Source of the DNA: Deltaproteobacteria bacterium
GTDB lineage: Bacteria > Desulfobacterota > Binatia > HRBIN30 > CADEER01
NCBI GenBank assembly: GCA_029262455.1
Contig: JAJCZJ010000019.1
Location: forward strand, 36,753-100,752
DNA: 64,000 nt
Direction of reading: 5' to 3'
Below, piece after piece: positions 34,470 through 43,851 of this stretch (its first letter is position 1; each line of letters begins with the position of its first letter). Made by a program: the position numbers and the translations under genes. The notes under the pieces are model-generated. The model had not been told where the DNA came from. It saw only the letters and a list, made by a program, of their open reading frames with translations, and searched no databases.

Positions 34470-35729
34470 TCAGAAGTTGCGGACTTCGCGCCACAGCAGG
34501 CGCTCGAGGTCGTTGGGGCTGCTAACCGAGGCGAGTGCCAGATCGTAGTGAAAGTTGGATCCGCCCGAGTTGGTGATCGATTTGGCAACGAACGCTCCGT
34601 AGAGGTCGCTCCCCCCGGAGAACGTAATTTTACTATCGCGGGCGTAGATGGCGAAGGCGGCACTGCCGCCTCCAGTCACCTTTACCTCGCCGGGGCCACT
34701 CGAGAAGATCAAAAAGTTTGACGCGACGTTGGTGGTGTTGGTGATGGTCCCGCCGCTGGCGTCGAACTTACCGGTCACGGAGACGGTGACCGGCCCGTCG
34801 ACAGTCAGCGTGCTACCGCCACTAAGTTTGATCTCTGCGAAGCAGTAGCTCCCGTCTGCCAACCAGATCGTCGCCCCGCCGCTGGCGTCGAGTAAGCCCG
34901 TTGCCGGGTCGTAGCTCCAAGCACCGACGCCGGTAATTCCCGCGGCGCTCGCTTGGTACGGCGGGCCGCAAGGGGGCGTGGACGGAAGATTGAGCGGGTC
35001 CGCGAACTCGGTCGCGGCGCCGGTGACCGTGGCTCCTCCGGAAGTCGAGATGGTGCCGACAGCGGTCGCGTCACCGTTGACCGTCGATGTGGAAGACAAA
35101 GTGACGTCACCGTCTGTATAAATGTGGCCCTCGCTGCCGGCAGTACCCGGATTGTAGGGGCCGGCGTTCGAGTTGAAGCTATCGGTGATTCCACCGCCGC
35201 TGATGGTGATGAAGTCTTTAGCCCAGGCTGTGTAAGGGAACAGTGGTTTCGATCTCACGGCGAGCTCGATCGTGCGCGACGCGCTCTTCACTCGACCGAT
35301 CGCGACGATACGAACCTTCGAGTCAACATCGTCGGTCGGGTCGTCGAGTCCGTTTTGTTCGTCATAGTTGTCGACGATGCGGACGTAGTAGCCGTCACCG
35401 GACGAGCCGGTTTGGTGGAAGCGCTGGTCCTCCCCGTCCATCGAAGCGATCGTACCGAGAGCGGCGAGCGAACCGCCCGTGCCGTTGCCTGAGAGTTCGT
35501 CGTCGAAGCCGTCGGCGTCGGCCTTGATCAAGCTGTACGCATGCTCGAGGCCCGCCTCAGCCAGCGATAGCGCCTGACTTGCGGCCAGATCGTTGGCGGC
35601 GATGTTCAGTCCGATTCCAGACTTGTGCGCACCGAGGAGACCGAGGGAAATCACGGCGACGGCGAAAATGATTGCGCCGATCATGGCAAAGCCATGATCG
35701 TTCAGCGGATCTTTGTCGAGTGTCTGCAT
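34470..35729 (-). CDS. PilX-like minor pilin (operon 2)
   Basis: 419 residues. The N-terminus NDHGFAMIGAIIFAVAVISLGLLGAHKSG resembles a PilX prepilin with no Glu5 (Gly at that position), then ALSLAEAGLEHAYSLIK, a standard PilX segment. The C-terminal two thirds is a Gly/Ser/Thr-rich beta-solenoid-like region of repeating ASGGATIW, SGGSTLTVDG and TGGGSAAF units, like DUF7305/bactofilin-type repeats. Last gene of operon 2, 5 bp after PilW. No shared extension with the large PilX of operon 1 was evident. Confidence 0.78.
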   Translation of the reverse strand: MQTLDKDPLNDHGFAMIGAIIFAVAVISLGLLGAHKSGIGLNIAANDLAASQALSLAEAGLEHAYSLIKADADGFDDELSGNGTGGSLAALGTIASMDGEDQRFHQTGSSGDGYYVRIVDNYDEQNGLDDPTDDVDSKVRIVAIGRVKSASRTIELAVRSKPLFPYTAWAKDFITISGGGITDSFNSNAGPYNPGTAGSEGHIYTDGDVTLSSTSTVNGDATAVGTISTSGGATVTGAATEFADPLNLPSTPPCGPPYQASAAGITGVGAWSYDPATGLLDASGGATIWLADGSYCFAEIKLSGGSTLTVDGPVTVSVTGKFDASGGTITNTTNVASNFLIFSSGPGEVKVTGGGSAAFAIYARDSKITFSGGSDLYGAFVAKSITNSGGSNFHYDLALASVSSPNDLERLLWREVRNF

Positions 35730-35734
35730 AGGGG

Positions 35735-36559
35735 TCAGGAGTTTTCGCGCGAAACCACGCGTGTCATCGTGCGCTGGAGGTAGATACCGGTGGTCGGGGC
35801 AGGCCGCTCACTTCGCGCATGCACTGCGATCTCGTAGCGCTCGCCGGCCACGAGTGTCGTGAAGTCGAGTCCGATAATGCCGTTCGCCAGGTACTCCAGC
35901 GCGGTGCCGTCGTTGGCGTGAGTGCCGAGCACCTCGCGGCCGCTCACTGGGTCGGTGGCAAGTTCGAAGGTATTGACGTCCACCCGGCAGATTGGCGTGC
36001 CGACGCCGAAAACCCGTGGCAAGCCCTGGTTTCCGGGGGTTGTCGGATCGACGTCGATGGTTAGATCGCCGCTGCCTGTCGCGACGTCGACAATGTGGGC
36101 GAAGGTGTCGTCGTCGATGGCGATCAAACGTTGCGAGTCGATGTCGACCAGCTCGCCGACGCCGAAGCCCGAGATCTCCGAGGCGACCGACAAGACTGTG
36201 TCGCCGGCGGCGGCCAAGGTATTGATGCTCAGGATTGGATACGGGGTGCAGTGCGCTTCCGACAGCGTCGTAGGTGAGGTGGTCAGGGCGAGGCCGTCGG
36301 AGACGAACGCGACCCAAGGAATCCATTGGGGCAGGTTCGATGTGGGTATGCCGCTTCCCGCCATGCGGACGGAGTCGGCGAGCGTATCGGTCGCGACGCG
36401 CAGATTCTGCTCCATTTCCAAGGCGAGGTCCTCACGGGTTTGCGTTTGCGTCGCGTGGGACAGAGCGCTCATCCCAGCGCTGAGGAGAAGTGCCGACAGC
36501 AGTAATCCGATCACCGCACTGATGAGCGTAAAGCCCTTCTCTCCCATTGGCCGATTCAT
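35735..36559 (-). CDS. PilW-type minor pilin lacking Glu5 (operon 2)
   Basis: 274 residues. MGEKGFTLISAVIGLLLSALLLSAGM has the prepilin Gly-1 and hydrophobic helix but Ser at position 5 instead of Glu. The downstream EMEQNLRVATDTLADSVRMAGSGIP is typical PilW. It overlaps PilV by four bases (36556-36559). Loss of Glu5 is unusual for PilW, since Glu5 aids docking onto the growing pilus and N-methylation, so the protein may sit at a tip or be less tightly incorporated. Confidence 0.8.
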   Translation of the reverse strand: MNRPMGEKGFTLISAVIGLLLSALLLSAGMSALSHATQTQTREDLALEMEQNLRVATDTLADSVRMAGSGIPTSNLPQWIPWVAFVSDGLALTTSPTTLSEAHCTPYPILSINTLAAAGDTVLSVASEISGFGVGELVDIDSQRLIAIDDDTFAHIVDVATGSGDLTIDVDPTTPGNQGLPRVFGVGTPICRVDVNTFELATDPVSGREVLGTHANDGTALEYLANGIIGLDFTTLVAGERYEIAVHARSERPAPTTGIYLQRTMTRVVSRENS

Positions 36560-36948
36560 TGGGCGATGAGAGTCTCGAGCACGACTTGCTGCGGTCCGCT
36601 GGAGGACCAGCTGACTAGTACGGAGACCGCCCTGGTATCGGCGGTCGGTCCGGCGGACACCGTCCAGTTTCTAGTGTAGATGGTCTGAGGGCTGGGTTCG
36701 TCCTGATCGACTGGTCCGGAGCCAGGACCTAGGTCCGAGCCGCTACTGGCGGCGTATCCGGCACTGCGCAGGTCGTCAATCTTGTTGCGTGCCAGGTTGG
36801 TCGCGTCCGTCACGATTGTCGCGTCGCGTGTGGCTTTGATGGTCGTAACCGAGAGCGTACTGAGGCCGAGGACCGAGATGGACAGAAAGATGGCGGACAT
36901 CATGGTCTCGATCAGGGAGAAGCCTTTTTGATTGTTTAACCTTGTCAT
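36556..36948 (-). CDS. PilV-type minor pilin (operon 2)
   Basis: 130 residues. LNNQKGFSLIETMMSAIFLSISVLGL with a nine-residue leader and intact Glu5, then NLARNKIDDLRSAGYAA, a PilV/GspI pattern. Same length as PilV of operon 1, but the sequences are clearly diverged. Six bp after the FimT stop and overlapping PilW by four bases. Confidence 0.83.
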   Translation of the reverse strand: MTRLNNQKGFSLIETMMSAIFLSISVLGLSTLSVTTIKATRDATIVTDATNLARNKIDDLRSAGYAASSGSDLGPGSGPVDQDEPSPQTIYTRNWTVSAGPTADTRAVSVLVSWSSSGPQQVVLETLIAQ

Positions 36949-36954
36949 CGTGGT

Positions 36955-37419
36955 TCAACCGATACGAATGGATCCGGCGGCGCTGACCGAAAGCGCCTTG
37001 GACGCCGTCTTGGAAGTGTAGACGTAGAACGATGCTGCGCTCGAAGCGGAGCCGTTGGGTCGAAAGACGATCTGGGCGGGGCCGCTGACTTCGACCGCGC
37101 TCAAGCCGAGCGGGACTTCCCTCGCCACCGAGATCCAGGATCCGGTACTGACGTCGAACTTCTCGTAATCACCGATGCCCGAACCACTGAGCGTCAACCG
37201 GTAGGACGTGTTGCTGGTGATCGAGGCCGAGCGCATCCATTGGAGCTCAGCGTAGAGTTCGTAGCTTGCCGTCCTCAGCTCGTAGGACTTGAGAACCTCG
37301 CCCAGATTGGGAACTCCGACAGCCATCACCAAGCCTACGAGCGACAGGGTCGCCGCTAGCTCAGCTATCGTGAAACCGTCCTGCCGCCTTGTCCTGTGTT
37401 TTCTTGGAGGTGCAACCAT
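36955..37419 (-). CDS. FimT/GspH-type minor pilin (operon 2)
   Basis: 154 residues. RRQDGFTIAELAATLSLVGLVMAVGVPNL has Gly-1 and Glu5, with a 15-residue leader. SYELYAELQWMRSASITSNTSYRLTL matches the FimT/GspH core. First gene of operon 2, GGAGA-type SD upstream. It is the counterpart of the 22933 gene. Confidence 0.84.
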   Translation of the reverse strand: MVAPPRKHRTRRQDGFTIAELAATLSLVGLVMAVGVPNLGEVLKSYELRTASYELYAELQWMRSASITSNTSYRLTLSGSGIGDYEKFDVSTGSWISVAREVPLGLSAVEVSGPAQIVFRPNGSASSAASFYVYTSKTASKALSVSAAGSIRIG

Positions 37420-37697
37420 GGAACTCTCCTTGCGCCGTTGGAAGCGAAGTCATTCTTTGAGTTAGTGACGTTTCGGAGTATTGCACCCGATTGTGTCGAT
37501 TCGGGATCGGCACGAGGTAGCAAAAATCTCGCTTACCGGACGTTTCGTACGACTTTCGTCGGGCCAGGATTCCTTACGCCAGTATGCCCAGCGGGTCTTT
37601 GCTGTCTGATGTGCGAGATCGCAGGGCGCCTGGCTATGGGGTCTCGCGGGTTGGCCGACACGCTTGGATCGCTGCGATCGATGACGTGTGACGCGTA

Positions 37698-38132
37698 CTA
37701 TTCGTACCGTCGGCCGTCGTGCTCAATCCATCCGGCGGGGTGGCGGCGCTTTGGATCGTGATGAGTCCAGTGGATAACCCCACCCTTGTCGTTCCACTCG
37801 AACTCGCCGCGGACTCGGATTGTGTCGCCGCGCTTGAGAGGGACGCGTGGAGCGAGGTCGATATTGTGGGCGATCAAGACCGAGTGGCCGTCGACGTCGA
37901 TGAGAAGCCGCTGATGACGGGACCCGTGATTGTCGTCTGCGAGGAGTCGCGTAACGCGGGCATCGGTCTCGACGATCTGATCCGACAACCGCTGCTCGAT
38001 TGCTCGGACGATGCCACTTTCTCCGTTCGACGACGGCGTGATTGGCGCATCGGAGAGTAGGCGGAGCAATCCCGCCACCATGGCCAAGACGATGGCGACA
38101 GCGAGTCGAATCAGGCGCGAGTGGCGTTTCAT
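37698..38132 (-). CDS. DUF3465 protein
   Basis: 144 residues from ATG 38132. A single N-terminal hydrophobic helix (signal or anchor) precedes the domain with HSVLIAHNIDLAPRVPLKRGDTIRVRGEFEWNDKGGVIHWTHHDPKRRHPAGWIEHDGRRY, diagnostic of DUF3465, a probable OB-like periplasmic fold of unknown role. Its ATG overlaps the stop of the HerA-like ATPase by ATGA, so it is translationally coupled to it. Confidence 0.82.
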   Translation of the reverse strand: MKRHSRLIRLAVAIVLAMVAGLLRLLSDAPITPSSNGESGIVRAIEQRLSDQIVETDARVTRLLADDNHGSRHQRLLIDVDGHSVLIAHNIDLAPRVPLKRGDTIRVRGEFEWNDKGGVIHWTHHDPKRRHPAGWIEHDGRRYE

Positions 38133-40606
38133 TGTGAAAACGCTGGGGCCGCGACACCTGCCTCGTTGATGTTCCAGGGCTCCCAAACCAGCAGAATCTG
38201 ATCGATAGACAAGTCAGACTTACGGGGGCGAATCTGTACCTCGTCAATCGGCAGGTCTCCGAGATCGATGTCGACTCGGAGCGCGGATATCTCGTTCTGG
38301 AATTCTTCCTCGAGTTGCTCGAGGTCGTCACGCAGGTCTTCGAGCTTGTCCTCGGCACGTCCGATGTCGCCACGCTCGCGTGTTGCGCGACCAATTCCAC
38401 GCGCCGCCGTCGTCGCTCGCCCGACGCTGCGCGATCCGATTAGCTTTCGTCCGAAGATGGCACCGACGACGGTTGCGCCGATTGAAATCAGAGTCTGGCC
38501 GCGCTGGTGTTCGTACTGTTCTCTTTCCTTCTCGACCTTTTGCTCCGCGGTCTTGATGCGGTCTCGGAGACGCTCCAGTTTCGGTGCGTACTTCTTGCGC
38601 AACTTTTCGATCGTGAGATCTCGTTCCTCGCGCAGGACGCTCTGCAGGCGTCCTTTGAACTCGCCGTCGGACTCACCGACTTCGGCCGATAGTTTGGGCT
38701 TCTTGCATCGAAGCACACGCATTTCCTTCGTGCGGTACAATCGGGTTTTGAGCTGCTTGGCCCACTTTGCGTACGACGAGACGCTGCTGGCACTGGCGGG
38801 GAGGGGCGCGAACGACGCTCCGGTTGCCGGGACGGTGGAGAGGCTAGGGAGTGATGCTCCTGTGCTTTCCATGGCAGCCCAGGGGTCGGTGACCGTTGCC
38901 TCGAGTGGCGCGCGAATCGCGAGGTGGATCCAATGGTCGATATCCACACTCGACTTGGTGTAGTGAACCGCGGAGACGGCTCTCAGGGAGGGGCGGTAAA
39001 CCAGTTTGTCTCCCTGGTTGGGCGCTCTTACGACGGGCGCAAAGCGTTCACGGATCCCTTCGGCGAGAACCGGTCGGATGCTGGTCGCTTCGTTTGCGGC
39101 TTTCGATAATGTGCGTTTGGCGCCCCGAGCAGCTTGTCCACCACCCTTCGCAATTCCGTCTTTGGCTTTTGCGCGTGGCGGTGACTGCTCCTCAGAGTCG
39201 CGGGTAGCCAAGGCCTTGATCTGCTTCCGGGTCAGGGGCCCGGCTAGATAGGAGAGCGCCCATCGTGTGTGGAAGACGGTCGGAGCATCCTCGTGGACGT
39301 TGTTCATCAGGAACACGCGGCTGTCCAACCCCGCAAGGGTGCGCTCCATTTGTGATCGATCGAACTTTGCCCCGGCGGCTGACGATGCGCCCTCGAGGCC
39401 TTCTAGAACGCGCGCTTTGTCGCGCTCGGTTTGGAGTCGGCCGAGGAACCACGTGCCTGCGTTGGAGAGCGCCTTGTAGTCGAGGTCGACAGGATTCTGG
39501 GTTGCCAGCACTACGCCGAGTCCGAATGCCCGTGCCTGTTTCAGCAACGTTAGCATTGGAATCTTCGAAGGCGGATTGGCCGTCGGCGGCAAATAGCCGA
39601 AGACTTCATCCATATAGAGCATTGCTCGCAGGGTCCGGCTGCCGGGCTGGCCGCGCATCCAGGCGACGACCTCGTTGAGCAGCGAAGTGACGAGAAACAT
39701 CCGCTCCGCGTCGGACAGATGCGCGATGCTGATGATCGACAGACGCGGCTTACCATCGCTGGTGTAAAGAAGTTTGCCGATGTCGAGCGGCTCACCGGCC
39801 GACCACGCGGCGAAGCTCGGCGACGCCATGAGGCTGTTGAGAGACATCGCCAGCCCAAAGCGATCCGACGCCGGGTAAAATGTATTGAGTTCCATGACGC
39901 CGATACGGGTGACCGGTGGCGACTGGATCTGCTGAATCAGAGTTGGCAGGTCGAGACTCTGCCCCTGGCGCCAGGCGTGATCGAAGAGGGTGGACAACAG
40001 AATGTGCTCGCGGCTGCGGATTGGGTCAGCGGCTATGCCAAGCAGCGCGAGCAGGCCGGATGTAGTCGCTAGGACACGCTCGCGGAAGGCGTCTTCGTCT
40101 TCAAGGACGGCTTCGTTCGGCGCATCGAACGACTTGAGGACCGCCAACGGCCGGCCGGCCTGGCTCCCCGGCGTGTAGATGGCGCGTTGCGCGGAGTCGG
40201 CGAAGCGCTGAATTCGGTCCGCCCCCTGATCCCAATCTTTGAGGCCGTTCTTCCATAGGTCCGCCGTCCACTTGGCGTGCTCATCGGGAGTGTTGCCCTT
40301 GCGGGCGGCGTCGCCTTCGTCGATCCAGGGCCGAAAATCCTTGGCGCGGAGCTCGGGGAAAGTCAGCAGAAGGTTCCCCAGATCGCCTTTCGGATCGATG
40401 GCAATGACCGGAATACCGTCGATCGCCGCCTCTTCGATCAGTGTAACAGCAAGACCGGTTTTGCCACTGCCGGTCATTCCGACGCACACAGCGTGCGTCG
40501 TCAGATCCTTTGCGTCGTAGAGGAACGGTTCGGGCTTCGGCTCGCCGGAAGCTTCGTCGACCGGCCGCCCGAGATAGAAGGCCCCTAGTTTTTCGTAATC
40601 AGCCAT
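38129..40606 (-). CDS. HerA/DUF87-like ATPase with coiled-coil C-terminus
   Basis: 825 residues from ATG 40606 (an earlier frame to 40681 overlaps a palindrome). The ATPase core has Walker A GMTGSGKTG near residue 45, then VIAIDPKGDLGN, the Walker B-like MLYMDEVFGYLPP, and LATQNPVDLDYKALSNAGTWFLGRLQTERDKARVLEGL, typical of HerA/VirB4-related DUF87 proteins. The C-terminal 200 residues are a long coiled coil (DLTIEKLRKKYAPKLERLRD onwards) interrupted by a Gly/Ala-rich stretch. No nuclease partner (NurA) or defence gene is adjacent. Role unknown; pumping of DNA or protein is the family theme. Confidence 0.8.
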   Translation of the reverse strand: MADYEKLGAFYLGRPVDEASGEPKPEPFLYDAKDLTTHAVCVGMTGSGKTGLAVTLIEEAAIDGIPVIAIDPKGDLGNLLLTFPELRAKDFRPWIDEGDAARKGNTPDEHAKWTADLWKNGLKDWDQGADRIQRFADSAQRAIYTPGSQAGRPLAVLKSFDAPNEAVLEDEDAFRERVLATTSGLLALLGIAADPIRSREHILLSTLFDHAWRQGQSLDLPTLIQQIQSPPVTRIGVMELNTFYPASDRFGLAMSLNSLMASPSFAAWSAGEPLDIGKLLYTSDGKPRLSIISIAHLSDAERMFLVTSLLNEVVAWMRGQPGSRTLRAMLYMDEVFGYLPPTANPPSKIPMLTLLKQARAFGLGVVLATQNPVDLDYKALSNAGTWFLGRLQTERDKARVLEGLEGASSAAGAKFDRSQMERTLAGLDSRVFLMNNVHEDAPTVFHTRWALSYLAGPLTRKQIKALATRDSEEQSPPRAKAKDGIAKGGGQAARGAKRTLSKAANEATSIRPVLAEGIRERFAPVVRAPNQGDKLVYRPSLRAVSAVHYTKSSVDIDHWIHLAIRAPLEATVTDPWAAMESTGASLPSLSTVPATGASFAPLPASASSVSSYAKWAKQLKTRLYRTKEMRVLRCKKPKLSAEVGESDGEFKGRLQSVLREERDLTIEKLRKKYAPKLERLRDRIKTAEQKVEKEREQYEHQRGQTLISIGATVVGAIFGRKLIGSRSVGRATTAARGIGRATRERGDIGRAEDKLEDLRDDLEQLEEEFQNEISALRVDIDLGDLPIDEVQIRPRKSDLSIDQILLVWEPWNINEAGVAAPAFSQ

Positions 40607-40635
40607 CTCTTGAAATTCTCTAGGATCAGAATCGA

Positions 40636-40665
40636 GAGGGGTAGTCGCTCGAGCGACTACCCCTC
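40636..40665. promoter_or_regulatory. 30-bp perfect palindrome upstream of the HerA-like ATPase
   Basis: GAGGGGTAGTCGCTC (40636-40650) is followed directly by its reverse complement GAGCGACTACCCCTC (40651-40665), with no spacer. It lies 30 bp upstream of the ATPase start and 58 bp beyond the end of the TPP-enzyme gene. It fits either an operator or a terminator for the upstream gene; no U-run follows. Confidence 0.75.
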
Positions 40666-40722
40666 CCCATCCGAGCCTCAACCTCGCCTGAGCTCAGCCT
40701 ACGGATTGCCGCAGGCAAGCCG

Positions 40723-42363
40723 TCAGACGTAGATTCCGCCTTTGTAATCGGTATCACGCCGAATGATGACGTTGATCAGCGCTGGTTTGCCGGAAGCCGC
40801 GGCTCGTTCGAGTGCAGGTTGCAGCTCGTCAGGCTTTTCGACGAACTCGCCGTGGCCGCCAAGCGCCTCGACGACTTTATCGTAGCGGGTGAAGTTCAGC
40901 AGTGTCGCGTCCGTGAACCCGTAGATGCCGTTCTGTGGGCGCATCATCTGGCCCCATGCTCCGTCGTTGCCGACGATTCCGATGATCGGAAGGTTGAAGC
41001 GAACAGCGGTATCGTATTCGAAGCCGTTGAGACCGAACGAACCGTCGCCGTAGACGATCACGACACGTTTGTCGGGATTGGCGAGCTGGGCTGCGAGGGC
41101 GAATGGCATGCCGACGCCGAGTGTCCCGAGCGGTCCGGGATCCATCCAGCCGCCTTCGCTCTTGACAGGGATGATCTTAGCCGCCGTTGCGACGATGTCG
41201 CCGCCGTCACCGATGATGATGGGTTCGTCGAGCGTGTCGAGCCAGTCGCGAACGCCGCGGCACATCCGCTGTGGATCAACCGGTACTTCGTCACTATTGA
41301 GACTCGCTTGGACTCCCTTTTCCGCTTCGTCTTCGATCGCGCGCAGCTCGTCGCGCCAGCTCGAGAAGTCGAGCTTGACGTTTTGCCGGTCCATCTCTTC
41401 GAGCAGGGCGTCGAAGGTGCAAGCGAGGTTGCCGACCAGCGGCACGTCGGTCTGGCGGTTTTGACCGATCAGAGTCGCGTCCATGTCGGCCTGCAGGATC
41501 TTCGCGTCGGCGGGGATGGACTGACCGAAGCGCATGCGGAAGTCGAGCAGAGTTCCCGCCAGAAAGATGCAATCGATTTGTTTCATCGCGTCGCGTCGCG
41601 AGCGATTGAGAAACTCGGGTGTGCCCGGTGGAACCGATCCGCGCGCCATGCCGTTGGTATAGGTCGGGATATGCGTCGCGGCGATGAAGCGATTGAGCTC
41701 CGCAGTAGCCCGTGACCACTTCACACTGGTGCCGGCCATCAGCATCGGCCGCTTGACCTTCTGAAGTACCTCGACGGCGCGTGAGACTTCGTCGCGGTCT
41801 GGTGACAAGCGCGGTGGGGCGGTTCGAATCTTCGGAATCGGCGCAGTCGCCTCGTCGACCTCCGTCATGAAGATGTCCATGGGGATCTCGAGGTAGGCGG
41901 GTCCCGGGATACCCGAGACGGCGTGTCGTATGGCCAACTCGACGTACTCCGGGATTCGGTGGGTTTGGTAAACCGCATCGACATATTTCGTGATCGGTCG
42001 CATCACCCCGATATGATCCATCTCTTGTAGGGAACCGCGGCGCAGATTTTCGAATGGACCTTGGCCGCCGAAAACCAGGATCGGCGAGTTCGCTCGCCAG
42101 GCGTTGGCGATACCGGTGACACCGTCGGTTGCACCCGGTCCGGCGGTGATCGCAGCGACGCCGATCTTACCGGGGTTGCAGCGGGCCCAGGAGTCGGCTG
42201 CGTGAACCGCCGCTTGCTCGTGGCGGACATCGACGATCTTGATCCCTTGTTCTCGACATCCATCGTAGAGCGGCATGATATGACCGCCCGATAGAGTGAA
42301 GATAACCTCAACGCCAGCTTCTTTGAGGGCTCGCGCCGCGAGCTTTCCGCCGTGTACGCCCAT
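40723..42363 (-). CDS. TPP-dependent acetolactate-synthase-like / 2-hydroxyacyl-CoA-lyase-like enzyme
   Basis: 546 residues from ATG 42363 (GAGGAG seven bases upstream; GTG at 42369 is an alternative). Three-domain TPP enzyme: VDVRHEQAA with catalytic Glu49, AITAGPGATDGVTGIANAW, a central domain, then the cofactor motif GDGSFGLNGFEYDTAVRFNLPIIGIVGNDGAWGQ. It is close in length and motifs to acetolactate synthase large subunits, oxalyl-CoA decarboxylase and 2-hydroxyacyl-CoA lyase; no regulatory small subunit is adjacent, so a catabolic lyase is as likely as branched-chain synthesis. FAD binding cannot be judged. Confidence 0.85.
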   Translation of the reverse strand: MGVHGGKLAARALKEAGVEVIFTLSGGHIMPLYDGCREQGIKIVDVRHEQAAVHAADSWARCNPGKIGVAAITAGPGATDGVTGIANAWRANSPILVFGGQGPFENLRRGSLQEMDHIGVMRPITKYVDAVYQTHRIPEYVELAIRHAVSGIPGPAYLEIPMDIFMTEVDEATAPIPKIRTAPPRLSPDRDEVSRAVEVLQKVKRPMLMAGTSVKWSRATAELNRFIAATHIPTYTNGMARGSVPPGTPEFLNRSRRDAMKQIDCIFLAGTLLDFRMRFGQSIPADAKILQADMDATLIGQNRQTDVPLVGNLACTFDALLEEMDRQNVKLDFSSWRDELRAIEDEAEKGVQASLNSDEVPVDPQRMCRGVRDWLDTLDEPIIIGDGGDIVATAAKIIPVKSEGGWMDPGPLGTLGVGMPFALAAQLANPDKRVVIVYGDGSFGLNGFEYDTAVRFNLPIIGIVGNDGAWGQMMRPQNGIYGFTDATLLNFTRYDKVVEALGGHGEFVEKPDELQPALERAAASGKPALINVIIRRDTDYKGGIYV

Positions 42364-42585
42364 GCTCACACTCCTCGATCGGGTTGATTTGCGTGCATCC
42401 GGATCGGACGACCCAGATTCTGAAAAGTAACCGCGGACGCTATCACCCGGGGGAGGTCAGTCAACCGCGTCCGCGTGTCGCCGATAGGTCGATTCCGACC
42501 GGTGGTTGCCGGAATCGACCATTCCGATCGGGTTGGTGGCCGCACCTCTTGACGACTGCGGCGGAACCGTACTCAGATTGAGTCT

Positions 42586-43851
42586 ATGGTCGCGAAATCG
42601 GTTCAGGATGCGTTTGGGAATCAGGTCGAAGATCTGCTGGCTAACGATGGCCAGCTCGACGAGGTCGTGACTGCGCTGCGCGCGGAAGATCATGCGGGCT
42701 TGCTGGAGCACTACCGAGATCTCGGCGACGGTCTGGCTGCTCGACAATCGGAGGTCCATTTGCTGCCCATGAAGGACTGTGCGCAGGGGTCTCTGGGTGC
42801 GGCGTTGCGGCGAAGCCATCCCGGGAGCGAGCGAATCGAGGCCTTCCAGGCATGGCGCACGGTCTTGGGCCTCGGCGACGATCCCCTATCGACGTGGCGA
42901 CTCAACGCTTTTTCAGCTGCGCAAAATCAGGACCTCGAGGGTCTGCTGTGGATTGCGATCCTTTTATCACGCATCGGTTTTTCGACGCCGCAGCCGTTTC
43001 TCTCGGTCGGCGAATCGCTAGCGGGCGGTTGGCTTGCCGGCAAGAAATGCCGCTTGCTGCGCGAGATTGACTGGGCGCGTCAGGCGGGGCGCCCTATCGA
43101 CGAGGTGCGACGCGATCTCGGCGTTGAAGTCGTCGACACTTCGATGGACGCGAGTCATTTGTTGAGTCCCCAGAAGGTACCAGCCGGGTTGTGGGAGGGA
43201 TTCTGGTCAGCGGCGGGAGGTACGGTAGATCCGGCGACGATTACGCCACTGGTCGCGAGCCTTGGGAGCTATTTTGATGATCGATTGAAGGCGGCGTGCG
43301 TTGAAGCCATCCTGTCCTGCCCGGAGCAACGCGAGATCGCGCGTGAACCCTTGTGGCCGAGGCTGGAAATCGAGAGCTTGCGGGATTACGCGCCGGGCAC
43401 CCTCGGGTACGCCTATTACCATCTCATTGTCGACAACGGCTTTGATCCCGAGGTTCTCAATCCGGATCTGGTGTCCGGTTTTGATGCGGTGTTGGATGTC
43501 TCGAACCGTAGAATTCTACAGACGCACGAGGTTTGGCATCTCGTCGCGGGATACAGTACGAGCCCTCTCCACGAGGTCGCGATTTCGGGATTTCAGCTCG
43601 CTCAGTTTGGCCACAATTACTCGGCGATGTTTCTTGCGACCAGTGTGACCTTGTTGACGTTGCATTTGCCGATGTTCCTGGATCCCATCCTGCAGGTGAC
43701 GTTCGAGGGGTGGCAGCATGGGCGCGAGACGAAGCCGCTGATGCCGATCGATTGGTTCTCTCTGTGGGGCGAGGAGATCGACACATTGCGAAAGCGCTTC
43801 GACATTCAGCCGTTTGAGAGTGTTATTCCCGACATGGCTGTCGCGGCCTAG
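42586..43851 (+). CDS. Coq4-family protein with long N-terminal extension and altered motif
   Basis: 421 residues. The C-terminal part is Coq4-like: APGTLGYAYYHLIVDNGFDPEVL and then THEVWHLVAGYSTSPLHEVAISGFQLAQFG. Coq4 has HDxxH followed after 11 residues by Glu; here it reads HEVWH (from about residue 314) with the downstream Glu at the same distance, so Asp is replaced by Glu. The first 230 residues have no recognised fold. Coq4 binds zinc and is proposed to act in ubiquinone C1 decarboxylation or complex assembly. Its stop overlaps the surE stop tail to tail. Confidence 0.7.
   Translation: MVAKSVQDAFGNQVEDLLANDGQLDEVVTALRAEDHAGLLEHYRDLGDGLAARQSEVHLLPMKDCAQGSLGAALRRSHPGSERIEAFQAWRTVLGLGDDPLSTWRLNAFSAAQNQDLEGLLWIAILLSRIGFSTPQPFLSVGESLAGGWLAGKKCRLLREIDWARQAGRPIDEVRRDLGVEVVDTSMDASHLLSPQKVPAGLWEGFWSAAGGTVDPATITPLVASLGSYFDDRLKAACVEAILSCPEQREIAREPLWPRLEIESLRDYAPGTLGYAYYHLIVDNGFDPEVLNPDLVSGFDAVLDVSNRRILQTHEVWHLVAGYSTSPLHEVAISGFQLAQFGHNYSAMFLATSVTLLTLHLPMFLDPILQVTFEGWQHGRETKPLMPIDWFSLWGEEIDTLRKRFDIQPFESVIPDMAVAA

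Noticed and set aside
38488..38963. Frames inside the HerA-like ATPase gene in other phases
   Set aside because: Ser/Arg-rich shadows of the coiled-coil coding region with no homology features.
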